Origin: Solidesulfovibrio aerotolerans
Lineage (GTDB): Bacteria; Desulfobacterota; Desulfovibrionia; Desulfovibrionales; Desulfovibrionaceae
DNA length: 47,628 nucleotides
Reading direction: 5' to 3'
NCBI RefSeq assembly: GCF_009856865.1
Contig: NZ_WVUD01000029.1
Coordinates: forward strand, 1-47,628
Part shown: one piece after another, positions 1 to 7,748 of the stretch
Numbering within the stretch: position 1 is the stretch's first letter
How the letters are laid out: each line of letters opens with the position of its first letter
Notes under the pieces: generated by a model
The model's input: the letters and a program-made list of their open reading frames with translations, nothing else
Databases searched by the model: none
Told to the model about the DNA's origin: nothing
Program-made: the position numbers and the translations under genes

Positions 1-124
1 GCCCGGCTGGTGCAACGAAATCTGTTTCAGCAATGTGAAATTCTCGACCTCATTGACCCGCGACGGCAACGCTTAAAACCAAACAATTCTAGCAGGCTAT
101 CTCTTCTAAATTAGCCGGACAGAA

Positions 125-1627
125 ATGCTGACAATTATGTCCGTTGATCAAAAGGGACCATTATACACCGTTTGGAGTCCCTACCAAAAACTGACTGTTA
201 ACGCTGATTTTTACAATAAAGCACTGCGTGGGTTCAATGTTCGGGTCAACAATGTCGGCTATATGGGGCTGCTCAATCTTTCAAAAGACTTTGTGAATGA
301 ACATTTTGGCACTATCCCCGAAGCCATGGACGCCTATGCCGTCAATCAATATGAAATTCCGTATCGTCTGAAATCCGATGCCAAGGAAATTCTGATCGTT
401 GGGTCCGGCGGCGGAAATGACGTTGCCGGCGCACTGCGTAACGGCATTGCCAACGTCGATGCCGTTGAGATTGACCCGATGATTTACCAGCTCGGTTTGG
501 AATTGCATCCGGAAAAACCGTATGCCGATCCGCGCGTGCACGTTACCATTGATGACGCTCGATCCTTCTTTCATACCATGGCTGGCAAAAAACAATATGA
601 CATTATTATCTTTGGATTGCTTGATTCGCATACCCTTGGTTCCAGCTATAACAACATCCGGCTCGACCATTATGTGTACACACTCGAAAGCTTGCAGCAT
701 GCCAAGGCGCTCCTCAAGCCGGGAGGGGTTCTCAGCCTCGCCTTTGAAGTGCAAACACCATGGATTTATTCCCGATTCCATGGCCTGCTGACAGAAGTGT
801 TTGGCCGTCCGCCAATCGCATTTTCCATTCGTTCACCGGGACAAATCTTTGGCTGGGGCGGCGTTATCTTTATCGAGTCCCTTGATCCCCCGGCCACGCA
901 GGCCGCCATCCAGAACAACGCACTTTTGCAACAATTGTTGACCACCAACGCATTGGAGCCAAATCCAGCACCAGTCAAATTAAGCACTGACGACTGGCCG
1001 TATTTGTATTTGGAGAAAGCCGGCATCCCGGAGATGTATCTGTGCATTATTTTGAGCCTTGCCGTGCTGTTCGTGGCGGTTTCGCAGACGACTTTCAAGC
1101 AGGGAAAATCCTGGCAGTGGCAGTTTTTCTTTCTCGGTGCCGGATTTATGCTCCTTGAATTTCAAAATATCACAAAATCCTCCTTGTTATTTGGTGCAAC
1201 ATGGCTTGTGAACGTCTACACGATAACAGCGATCATGATTTTCATTCTTCTGGCGAATTATCTCGTCTACAAGGTCCAATCGATCAGGCCTTCCGTTGTT
1301 TACGCTTTGCTCTTCGCCTCTGTCCTCGCCATATATCTCTTGCCCTTGGATTCTTTGCAATTTGACAACAAAATAATCAAGGGCATCATTGTTTGCGGCA
1401 TCTTCAATATTCCCGTGCTGTTCGGATCAATCCTCTTTATTCATGCGTTTAATAAAACCACAGACAAAAGCGCTGCCTTGGCATCGAATCTGTTCGGCGC
1501 AAGTCTCGGCGGCATGCTGGAGTCTGCGGCCTTTATTACGGGTATTCGCGCCCTTATGCTTGCGGTTGCGTTGCTGTATCTTGGTTCATACCTCGCATCC
1601 AGGAAGACGCTCACGAGTCGCCAATAG
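125..1627 (+). CDS. Spermidine-synthase-like methyltransferase with C-terminal membrane domain
   Basis: The first ~270 residues form a spermidine-synthase-type Rossmann methyltransferase. A TVWSPYQKL strand opens the fold, the SAM/decarboxy-SAM glycine loop is VGSGGGNDV, and an acidic VEIDP strand end follows. From about residue 300 there are six or so hydrophobic helices. Members of this membrane-anchored family usually also carry membrane helices before the synthase domain; here only four residues precede it, so the protein may be 5' truncated. In-frame stops lie at 74-76 and 107-109, so it cannot simply be extended. Start codon is ATG 125 or ATG 137; neither has a good Shine-Dalgarno sequence. 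Base composition is clearly more AT-rich than the rest of the window and codon use differs, suggesting horizontal acquisition. Substrate unknown; a true aminopropyltransferase role is not shown. Confidence 0.7.
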   Translation: MLTIMSVDQKGPLYTVWSPYQKLTVNADFYNKALRGFNVRVNNVGYMGLLNLSKDFVNEHFGTIPEAMDAYAVNQYEIPYRLKSDAKEILIVGSGGGNDVAGALRNGIANVDAVEIDPMIYQLGLELHPEKPYADPRVHVTIDDARSFFHTMAGKKQYDIIIFGLLDSHTLGSSYNNIRLDHYVYTLESLQHAKALLKPGGVLSLAFEVQTPWIYSRFHGLLTEVFGRPPIAFSIRSPGQIFGWGGVIFIESLDPPATQAAIQNNALLQQLLTTNALEPNPAPVKLSTDDWPYLYLEKAGIPEMYLCIILSLAVLFVAVSQTTFKQGKSWQWQFFFLGAGFMLLEFQNITKSSLLFGATWLVNVYTITAIMIFILLANYLVYKVQSIRPSVVYALLFASVLAIYLLPLDSLQFDNKIIKGIIVCGIFNIPVLFGSILFIHAFNKTTDKSAALASNLFGASLGGMLESAAFITGIRALMLAVALLYLGSYLASRKTLTSRQ

Positions 1628-1762
1628 CATAAAACCATTTGGCCGCTGCCGGCCCAAGATGGGACCGGGTGGGTTCCCAAAACTGGCAGCCCGCCTCAGG
1701 GCTGTTGGCCAGGGATACCAGGGGCGGCCGCTATGACGGCTTCACTAAAGGGGCAGCCCCCC

Positions 1763-2059
1763 TCACCGCAACCCACAGGCCCGCTCGCAGCGCTCGCGCA
1801 CCCGCTCCCCTGCCAGCCCGATGTGGGCGGCCACGCAGGCTTCGCACAGCGTCACCGGCTGCGACAGGCGCGCGCCTTGATCCCCGGCGTTTTCCAGCAC
1901 CATGGCGAAGACCGCTTCGGCCAGATCGGCCCGGGCCGGCGTTTGCGCCGCCCGGGGCGCGGGCGCACCCGGACCGGCCGAGGGCGTTTGCAGCATCCCC
2001 AGCGCGAGAAGCCCCGCGACAATGCAGCCGGCAACGACGATTTTCTTGACATCTGGCAT
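1763..2059 (-). CDS. Small exported protein with paired cysteines
   Basis: A 98-residue protein with a short basic N-terminus (MPDVKK) and a hydrophobic stretch (residues 7-23), so it is either secreted or a single-pass membrane protein. A Pro/Ala-rich linker follows. The C-terminal third has four cysteines, C-x2-C then C-x3-C (LCEACVAAH and RCERACGLR), an arrangement that could bind metal or form disulfides. A purine-rich GGGGGG lies a few bases upstream of the ATG. It is transcribed divergently from the LysR gene at 2233, so it may be a target of that regulator. No family recognised. Confidence 0.55.
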   Translation of the reverse strand: MPDVKKIVVAGCIVAGLLALGMLQTPSAGPGAPAPRAAQTPARADLAEAVFAMVLENAGDQGARLSQPVTLCEACVAAHIGLAGERVRERCERACGLR

Positions 2060-2161
2060 GATTTTCCCCCCGCTTGAAACTTCGGCCCGGTCTTTACGAC
2101 GGACCGGGGCTGTGCCATACGACGAACAGAGCCATGGGCGGGGTGTAGCGCGCCGGACTGG

Positions 2162-2176
2162 TGCGATCCAATCGCA
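2162..2176. promoter_or_regulatory. Candidate LysR-type operator
   Basis: Perfect inverted repeat TGCGAT-CCA-ATCGCA, which matches the T-N11-A style of LysR recognition sites. It lies in the intergenic region between the divergent genes at 2059 and 2233, about 57 bases before the regulator's start, where an autoregulatory site is expected. Assignment is by position and symmetry only. Confidence 0.45.
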
Positions 2177-2232
2177 ATGTCTGAAGCGGTCCTTTTGCCT
2201 GACAAAAGACCCGGCAAGGCCGGGAGGGCGTT

Positions 2233-3132
2233 GTGGAATACTATCACCTGCGCACGTTTGTGGCGGTGGCCGAAGAAGAGCACTTAACGCGTGCAGCCGA
2301 GCGCTTAAACGCCAGCCTGCCGGCGGTGAGCGCCCACATTCGCGGCCTGGAAGACGAACTCGGGGTGGCGCTTTTTTCGCGAACGCCCAAGGGCATGCGC
2401 TTAACGGCCGAAGGCCGGGCGCTTTTGGGCGAAGCCAAGGCTGCGCTGACCAGCGTCGAGGCCGTGCGGCTGCGGGCCGGGGCGCTGCGCCAGGAAGTCA
2501 CGGGCGTTGTCCGCATTGGCCTGAATAACGAAGCCGCCCGGATGCGCGTGCCGGAACTGTTGACCAGCATGACCCGGCGGCATCCCGGCGTGGAGCTGCA
2601 TCTGGTCAACTCCAGTTCGCCGCGCATCCTCGACAATGTGCGCCAGGACAAACTCGATATCGGCTTTGTCTACGACAACATCATCGAGCCGGGGCATGGG
2701 GTGGAGGCGGTGGCGCTGGAAGCCGTGCCCATGGCCGTGGTCGGGCCGACCACCTGGGCTGAGCGGGTGTGCCGGGCCGACTGGGACGAACTGGCCGGGC
2801 TGCCCTGGGTGTGGTTTTCCGAGCGGTGTCCGTTCCAGTATCTGCTCGAAGCGTCGTTTACGTGTCGCGGCCTGCCGCTCAATAAGGTCATGGTGGGTGA
2901 CAACGACGCCACATTGCGCACGCTGGTTGCGGCAGGCGTGGGCCTGACGCTGTTGCGCCGCGACGATGCCTTGGACGCGGCGGCGGCAGGTGAAGTGTGT
3001 GTCTGGCGTCAGGATGGTCTGACGCTTGGTTTATCGCTGGTCTACCGTCGGGAGAGGGCGGCGGATCGGCTTATTGAGGCGGTTGCGTCGGTCGTGGCCG
3101 AGGTCTGGGGCCTCCCGGACCGCTGCCGGTGA
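2233..3132 (+). CDS. LysR family transcriptional regulator
   Basis: A 299-residue protein of normal LysR length. Residues 1-60 are the winged helix-turn-helix (AAERLNASLPAVSAHIRGLE, then ELGVALFSRTPKGMRLT). Residues about 90-290 are the periplasmic-binding-protein-like effector domain. The start is GTG at 2233, with GGGAGGG five bases upstream. A small hairpin (CCCGGC-AAG-GCCGGG, 2208-2223) overlaps the front of that Shine-Dalgarno sequence and could dampen translation. The gene is divergent from the small cysteine protein at 1763-2059 and followed 42 bases later by an exported protein. Effector unknown. Confidence 0.9.
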   Translation: MEYYHLRTFVAVAEEEHLTRAAERLNASLPAVSAHIRGLEDELGVALFSRTPKGMRLTAEGRALLGEAKAALTSVEAVRLRAGALRQEVTGVVRIGLNNEAARMRVPELLTSMTRRHPGVELHLVNSSSPRILDNVRQDKLDIGFVYDNIIEPGHGVEAVALEAVPMAVVGPTTWAERVCRADWDELAGLPWVWFSERCPFQYLLEASFTCRGLPLNKVMVGDNDATLRTLVAAGVGLTLLRRDDALDAAAAGEVCVWRQDGLTLGLSLVYRRERAADRLIEAVASVVAEVWGLPDRCR

Positions 3133-3174
3133 CCAACGGCCCATCGGTTTTGTACTTCGCAGGAGCAATACCAA

Positions 3175-4041
3175 ATGAGTGAGTCGGCGACGTCTGACCA
3201 GGGTCTTTCCTGGCGGGTTGCGTGCGGCCTGACGGTTCTGGCCCTGACCCTGTCCATGATGGCCCTGGCCCAGGCCAATTACCGGGAAAACGACCCGCTC
3301 GCCAACCAGGTGCTGTCCGGCAGCGCCTTTGGCTATGCCGATCCGCCGGGCAGACAGGTGTTGGTGCCCGTGGAACCGGCCCTGGCCCGGGGCATGAAAG
3401 GATTTCGACAGGCCGTGGCCGCGCCCGGGCGCGTGGTCGATCTGGCCTATGCCGGCACCCAGCGCGGCGAGGACGGCGAGCACGGCGACCTGACGCCCCA
3501 GCGCTTTGCCGACACGGCCGGAGCGGTGTTTGCCACGAGTCAGCCCCTGGCCCCAAGCGGCGACGTGCTGGTGGCCACGGACGCCTTTCTGGCCGCGCGC
3601 CAAGTGCTGGCGGTAACACCGGCAACGGACGACGCCCCCTGCGCGGCCCAGGTTCGCGCGGACCTGGCCCGGCGGGCCGGGCGGGAGATCGTCTGGTGCC
3701 GGGAACTGGGCACGGTTTCCGACGGCGGACGGTTGTCCCTGGCCCGCTTTGCCCCCCACGGCCACAACGAGCTGGCTGTGCTGGCCTACGACGCGCCCGG
3801 CCACCCTGCGGCCTATCTGCACTATCCGGCCACCGCCGAACCGGGCGGCACCTGGCGGGTGGACGACGACGGCGAATTTCCCGTGGCCGCCTACCAGCCG
3901 CTGTTCGCCTTTCGCAGCGAAACGGGGTTGGAACTGGCCGTACGCTGGTCCGGTCCCGAGGGCGACACCCTGGATCTGTACCGCCAGGAAGGCGACGCCT
4001 TCACCCCGTATGTGGCGGCGAACTGGCTGCGGCCGCAGTAG
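3175..4041 (+). CDS. Exported or membrane-anchored protein of unknown function
   Basis: A 288-residue protein with one hydrophobic segment near the N-terminus (about residues 12-32, VACGLTVLALTLSMMALA), acting as a signal peptide or anchor. The rest is hydrophilic, with no motif I recognise and two cysteines (CAAQV, WCREL) that may pair. AGGAG lies ten bases before the ATG. It sits 42 bases after the LysR gene on the same strand and ends at a strong terminator (4071-4101), so it is probably cotranscribed with the regulator. Confidence 0.65.
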   Translation: MSESATSDQGLSWRVACGLTVLALTLSMMALAQANYRENDPLANQVLSGSAFGYADPPGRQVLVPVEPALARGMKGFRQAVAAPGRVVDLAYAGTQRGEDGEHGDLTPQRFADTAGAVFATSQPLAPSGDVLVATDAFLAARQVLAVTPATDDAPCAAQVRADLARRAGREIVWCRELGTVSDGGRLSLARFAPHGHNELAVLAYDAPGHPAAYLHYPATAEPGGTWRVDDDGEFPVAAYQPLFAFRSETGLELAVRWSGPEGDTLDLYRQEGDAFTPYVAANWLRPQ

Positions 4042-4070
4042 CCCGGCCGGTCGTCGAAACAGGTCATTTC

Positions 4071-4101
4071 AGCCGTCCGCCGCGCGCGGACGGCTTTTTT
4101 T
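4071..4101 (+). terminator. Rho-independent terminator
   Basis: Ten-base perfect stem (AGCCGTCCGC / GCGGACGGCT) with a five-base loop, followed by a run of seven T. It closes the transcript of the exported protein ending at 4041. Confidence 0.85.
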
Positions 4102-4180
4102 GCGCCGTTGACGCCGCCGGGCAAAGCGGTCAACACTCGCGCCACGATTGCGGCCAGGACCAGGCCGGGAAGGGGTGGGC

Positions 4181-4948
4181 ATGCACAGCGATCTGCGGTA
4201 TCTCGGCATCGTCATAGCGGGCGTGGCAGCGGCCTGTCTGCTGCTGACCATCGTGCGGCGGCGCTGCAGCTGTGCCATGGACATGCAGCAACGCAACCTT
4301 TTTGCCACCAATTTTTGTTTTTTCACCACCCTCTATACCTTCTTCCTGGGCTTTGCCGTGGTGTCCTTGTGGCAAAACTACAATGCCGCCGACGCGGCCA
4401 TCACCAACGAATCGGATCTGCTGGTGGTGGAATACCGCCTGTCCCAGTCCCTGCCCGGGACCGAGGCCTTTCGCCAGTCCCTGCTGCGCTATGTCGAAGC
4501 CGTGCAGGAACCGGGCTGGGGCATGATGCGCGACGGCAACGCATCCGATGGGGCCGAGGAACTCTACAGCGCCTTATGGAACGAGCTGCAACGCATTGAT
4601 CCCAAAGCGGTGGCGCATAACCACAGTGTCTATGCCCTCATGCTGTCGCGCATGATCGATTGCAACAAACTGCGCCACGAGCGACTGCTGCTTATTGACG
4701 GCAGCCTGTATTCCCCCATCTGGGTCATCATTTACATGGGCGTGGCCTTCACCATCGCCGGGTATTATTTCATCGAGACCGGCCATCGCCCGGCAGATCT
4801 CTATTTCATGACCATGATGCTGGCCATGATCCTCGGCAACATTTTTTTGCTCTACGAACTGGATACGCCCTTCTCCGGCATCATCAGCCTGGACCCGGAA
4901 AAATTCGCCCAGGCGGCCCAGACCATGCAAAAGTTGGCCGGCCTGTAA
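4181..4948 (+). CDS. DUF4239-like (bestrophin-like) membrane protein
   Basis: A 255-residue membrane protein resembling the DUF4239 family. Two N-terminal hydrophobic helices include the family-like run YTFFLGFAVVSLWQNYN. A soluble helical middle follows (EYRLSQSLPGTEAFRQSLLRY, abbreviated here to its ends), then two C-terminal helices around residues 185-230. The start chosen is ATG 4181, because GGAAGGGG lies just upstream; an earlier in-frame ATG at 4148 has no ribosome site and adds a Pro/Gly-rich tail. Function of the family is unknown; a channel-like role has only been suggested by fold similarity. It is followed 55 bases later by a small DNA-binding protein. Confidence 0.7.
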   Translation: MHSDLRYLGIVIAGVAAACLLLTIVRRRCSCAMDMQQRNLFATNFCFFTTLYTFFLGFAVVSLWQNYNAADAAITNESDLLVVEYRLSQSLPGTEAFRQSLLRYVEAVQEPGWGMMRDGNASDGAEELYSALWNELQRIDPKAVAHNHSVYALMLSRMIDCNKLRHERLLLIDGSLYSPIWVIIYMGVAFTIAGYYFIETGHRPADLYFMTMMLAMILGNIFLLYELDTPFSGIISLDPEKFAQAAQTMQKLAGL

Positions 4949-5003
4949 CAACCCGGCCGGCGTTTCTTGGGGCCGCATCCGAAAACACGGCAAAGGAGCG
5001 GAT

Positions 5004-5267
5004 ATGACAGACGAAACACAAAACAAGGGCCGGCCCGAGACACCCAGCGAAGTCTCCTGGCTGCTGCGCGAAGGCCATTCGCCCATCAAAGCCTGGCGCG
5101 AACATCTGGGCGTGACCCAGGAAGAACTCGGCCGACGGCTGGCAGCCTCGCCAGCGGCTGTGGCCCAACTGGAAGCCCGCGCGGCCCGGCCCCGGGCCGC
5201 GACGCTTAAAAAAGTCGCCGCCGTACTCGGCATCGACTGGGAACTGTTGCAGGTTGCCAAGAAGTAA
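5004..5267 (+). CDS. Small XRE-family helix-turn-helix protein
   Basis: An 87-residue protein. Residues 24-85 form a Cro/C1-type HTH: REHLGVTQEELGRRLAASPAAVAQLEARAARP, quoted here only for its core GVTQEELGRRL followed by AAVAQLEA, then the typical LKKVAAVLGI helix. AAAGGAG lies nine bases before the ATG. There is no partner domain, so it could be a stand-alone repressor or an orphan antitoxin, but no toxin gene is adjacent. It may be cotranscribed with the DUF4239-like gene upstream. Confidence 0.8.
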   Translation: MTDETQNKGRPETPSEVSWLLREGHSPIKAWREHLGVTQEELGRRLAASPAAVAQLEARAARPRAATLKKVAAVLGIDWELLQVAKK

Positions 5268-5280
5268 AGAGGAAAAGGCG

Positions 5281-5350
5281 CAAGAGGCCTCCGGCGGCCG
5301 GGGGCCTGAGGCCCCCGGACCCCCCACCGGGAAAAGTTTATCAAGGGGTT
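5281..5350 (+). repeat. Extragenic GC-rich repeat, copy A
   Basis: Begins 14 bases after the stop of the XRE gene. It has the layout AGAGGCCTCCGGCGGCC, then a G5/C5 hairpin with a TGA-containing loop, then GGACCCCCC, then GGGAAAAGTTTATCAAGGGG. Related copies occur at 11244-11298, 23256-23345 (inverted) and 45323-45400, with diverged copies at 45490-45570 and 45668-45728. Confidence 0.75.
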
Positions 5351-5533
5351 CTGGTGTTGGCTGGCAAACGGGTCGGCTGCGGACCGGGTAAGCCGCCGGG
5401 ACGCGGCCACAGCGCCGCTTCGCCCCGTTCGCGACGCGTGCGTAACTGCATCAATAAATACAGCGCATTATCTAACTTAGACACAAACGACCAGCGTCGC
5501 AACGCACCCGCCGCGCCCTGGGGCACCGGGCGC

Positions 5534-5578
5534 AAAAAAAGGCCGCGTCCGGGGCGGATTCGCCTGCCGGACGCGGCC
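5534..5578 (-). terminator. Rho-independent terminator of the lipoprotein gene
   Basis: Twelve-base stem GGCCGCGTCCGG / CCGGACGCGGCC. On the minus strand the stem runs into seven T. It lies 26 bases after the stop of the lipoprotein gene at 5604. Between here and the repeat at 5281-5350 I see no gene. Confidence 0.85.
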
Positions 5579-5603
5579 CTTGGCGCGCGTGGCGCGTCTC
5601 GGG

Positions 5604-6074
5604 CTACTGCTGGGGATTAAAAACCTGGAAGGTCTTTTTGACCTGGCTGCCGTCTTCGGCCGTGGCCGTCAGGGTCCACTCGCCGGAGGCCATTTCCCAT
5701 TCTTTTTCAAAGGTGAAGGTGCAGTGGTATTCCTGCCCGGTGACCACGTTTTCCACGGTTTCGGTGGTAAAGGTCACGGCGTTTTTGGCCGGATCAATGA
5801 GCCCAGGCGTGGCGGTGACGATTTTCACTTTGGAGGAGCCGCCTTCGGGCTTGAGCGTACGGAATCGCATACCAAAGGTGGAACCGAGCTTGCGCGGGAC
5901 GGCGGTGGTGCTCAGCGTCAGCGCCCCTTTTTCGTAGATGCCGAAATCCACAAGAACAATGGTGGGCTCTTGCGGTTTGTCTTCTTTGCCGCCAAAGCCG
6001 AAGAAACCCATTGTCGAAGAGCAGGAAGCAAGCAGCAGACACAGGACCGGCAAGAGTGCAAGCAGGCGTTTCAC
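5604..6074 (-). CDS. Lipoprotein, DUF3859-like
   Basis: A 156-residue lipoprotein. The signal peptide VKRLLALLPVLCLLLASC ends in a lipobox (LLASC) with the lipidated cysteine at residue 18. The mature part contains a compact beta-rich domain starting IVLVDFGIYEKG and including FGMRFRT and YHCTFTFEKEWEMASGEWTL, which resembles the DUF3859 domain; function unknown. The start is GTG 6074, with GGAGGG six bases upstream. A longer reading from 6203 would put a hydrophilic Arg/Pro-rich tail before the signal peptide and has no ribosome site. It ends at a strong terminator, so it is a single-gene unit. Confidence 0.7.
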   Translation of the reverse strand: MKRLLALLPVLCLLLASCSSTMGFFGFGGKEDKPQEPTIVLVDFGIYEKGALTLSTTAVPRKLGSTFGMRFRTLKPEGGSSKVKIVTATPGLIDPAKNAVTFTTETVENVVTGQEYHCTFTFEKEWEMASGEWTLTATAEDGSQVKKTFQVFNPQQ

Positions 6075-6165
6075 GCGTATCCCTCCAGGGCCGAACGGCC
6101 GTATGATCTTGATGTTGCCCACATGACCCCAACCGCCGTCGGTGTCAAGGGAAGGCGGATTCCCG

Positions 6166-6651
6166 TCAGGACGTTGCCGGCGCGCCGTAGGCCAGGGCCG
6201 CAAGGGGTGTCATGCCGGCGAAATGCGCGCCGAGCGCCTCGCGCTGGCTGTCCACCAGCCGCAGACTGGAGACCGGCAGCGGCCCGGGTTCGTTGCCATA
6301 CATGACCACGGCCCGGTCGATCCATTCCGCCGGCACGAAATCGGCAGACAACTTGAGCACCGACCGCGTGCCCTCCTCAAAAACCGCGAGCAGCTTGTCG
6401 TAGCGCGTCCGTCCCGGACCGAGCACCAGATTGCCGGTGCGGGCCAGAGTCTCTTCCACCCGCGTCGGCGGCACAGCCGCCCATTTGCCCAGCAGCTCGA
6501 AAAAGGTCGGCCGCAGCACCAGATAATAAAACGGATCGATTTTTAGGGCCACCGACACGCCCGGCACATTAATGATGGAGGGCGAGGCGGCATAGTGGCG
6601 TCCCAAAGCCTCTACCAGGCGGGACAGGGTGTCGGCGTAGTCCACAAGCAT
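6166..6651 (-). CDS. Unknown protein, third gene of the ParB-like/SPL-like operon
   Basis: A 161-residue soluble protein with no motif I recognise. Notable runs are LSRLVEALGRHYAASPSIIN, KIDPFYYLVLRP and GNLVLGPGRTRYDKLL. The start is ATG 6651: its Shine-Dalgarno AGGAGG lies inside the last codons of the upstream radical SAM gene, whose TAA is only five bases before this ATG. Translation is therefore almost certainly coupled, which points to a shared role. An in-frame ATG at 6681 lies inside the upstream gene and is less likely. Confidence 0.65.
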   Translation of the reverse strand: MLVDYADTLSRLVEALGRHYAASPSIINVPGVSVALKIDPFYYLVLRPTFFELLGKWAAVPPTRVEETLARTGNLVLGPGRTRYDKLLAVFEEGTRSVLKLSADFVPAEWIDRAVVMYGNEPGPLPVSSLRLVDSQREALGAHFAGMTPLAALAYGAPATS

Positions 6652-6656
6652 GGCCC

Positions 6657-7748
6657 TTAACCTCCTGGATTTCTGGCGCAATCAAGCAGATAGGCTGCAA
6701 GACCGCCCAGTTCCCTGGGGGTGTGGCCAAAAACGGCGCGCCACACCTCGTCCGACTCCATACAAAAATACAGGCCGCGCGAAAAGCCATGCCCGGCCAG
6801 ATGAGCGACCATAAATCGAAATTGTCGCACCCGCAGCGGCCGCAGCAGCCGCTTTTTGCCGTCCGCCCCCACCGCAAATTCACCCAGCATGTAGTCCGGC
6901 AGTTCGCGTCCCTCGGCCGTCAAACGCCCGGGCAGTTCCGGCAGGCAGCGAAACGAACCCAGACTCATATAGGCGATATCGGCCGGCGAAAGATAGTCAA
7001 ATATCATGTCGATGATGGCGGCGTATTCCCGCTCCCAGCCGGCGAAAAAACAGATGGGGTCAAAATGCAGGCAAACCCGGAAACCGGCGGCGGCACAGGT
7101 CCGGGCAGCGGCCAGCCGGGTTTCCAGCGCAGCGGTGTCGCGCTCCTGGCCGGCCACAATGGCCGGGGCATTGAGCGACCAGGCCGGCAGCACCCGGTCG
7201 GGCCGGGGATTGGCCGCCATCCAGGTGAGATCGGCGGTCTTGGATTTCAGCTCCAGCGTCACATTGTCGTAATCGGCCAAAAACCCAAGCAGCTCGCGGG
7301 TGTGGCCGGTTATGGGTTCCAGGGCCAGGGAATCGGCGAACTGGCCGGTGCCCACCCGAAAGGGGCGGCTGATGTCGCGGCCAAAGGTTTCGGCCAATTC
7401 GGCGAACATGGCCCCGGTATTGGCAAAGGCGGTGAGCGTTTTATCGCGAAAATAGGCCCGCAGGATGCAGTAGGAGCAGTCCATGGGGCAGTTCTCGCCG
7501 ATATGGATGATTTGGTAGCCGCAGCAGCGGTAATGGCGCGTGGCCGGGCAGGGGCGCAAAAACCGGCCCTTGTGGGCCTTTATGTGCAACACGCGCCCGC
7601 CGGCCGGGGCCGTTGGCAGAGGGTCGCCCGGGGCGAGGGCCGTTTCCTGGGCCTGGGGCAGCGCGGTCCTGGCCCGGGCGGCCATGGCGGTGTCGGCCAC
7701 GGCGGCGTCCACGGCCAGGGCGGTTATGTCCCACAGCGCCCCGCTCAC
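6657..7748 (-). CDS. Spore-photoproduct-lyase-like radical SAM protein
   Basis: A 363-residue radical SAM protein. The C-x3-C-x2-C cluster motif is in ENCPMDCSYCILRAYF (about residue 90), preceded by the SPL-family CPATRHYRCCGYQ segment; the later HFDPI is also typical of SPL relatives. In true spore photoproduct lyase a hydrogen-donor cysteine sits in an EAACTSD-like strand. The matching stretch here reads RVGTGQFADSLAL and lacks it by my alignment, so DNA photoproduct repair should not be assumed. The GTG start at 7748 overlaps the stop of the ParB-like gene by four bases, and the stop is five bases from the next gene. Substrate unknown. Confidence 0.8.
   Translation of the reverse strand: MSGALWDITALAVDAAVADTAMAARARTALPQAQETALAPGDPLPTAPAGGRVLHIKAHKGRFLRPCPATRHYRCCGYQIIHIGENCPMDCSYCILRAYFRDKTLTAFANTGAMFAELAETFGRDISRPFRVGTGQFADSLALEPITGHTRELLGFLADYDNVTLELKSKTADLTWMAANPRPDRVLPAWSLNAPAIVAGQERDTAALETRLAAARTCAAAGFRVCLHFDPICFFAGWEREYAAIIDMIFDYLSPADIAYMSLGSFRCLPELPGRLTAEGRELPDYMLGEFAVGADGKKRLLRPLRVRQFRFMVAHLAGHGFSRGLYFCMESDEVWRAVFGHTPRELGGLAAYLLDCARNPGG

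Noticed and set aside
3031-3822. Long minus-strand open frame opposite the LysR and exported-protein genes
   Set aside because: Composition is that of the antisense of high-GC3 coding DNA, it spans two well supported genes, and it has no ribosome site or motif.
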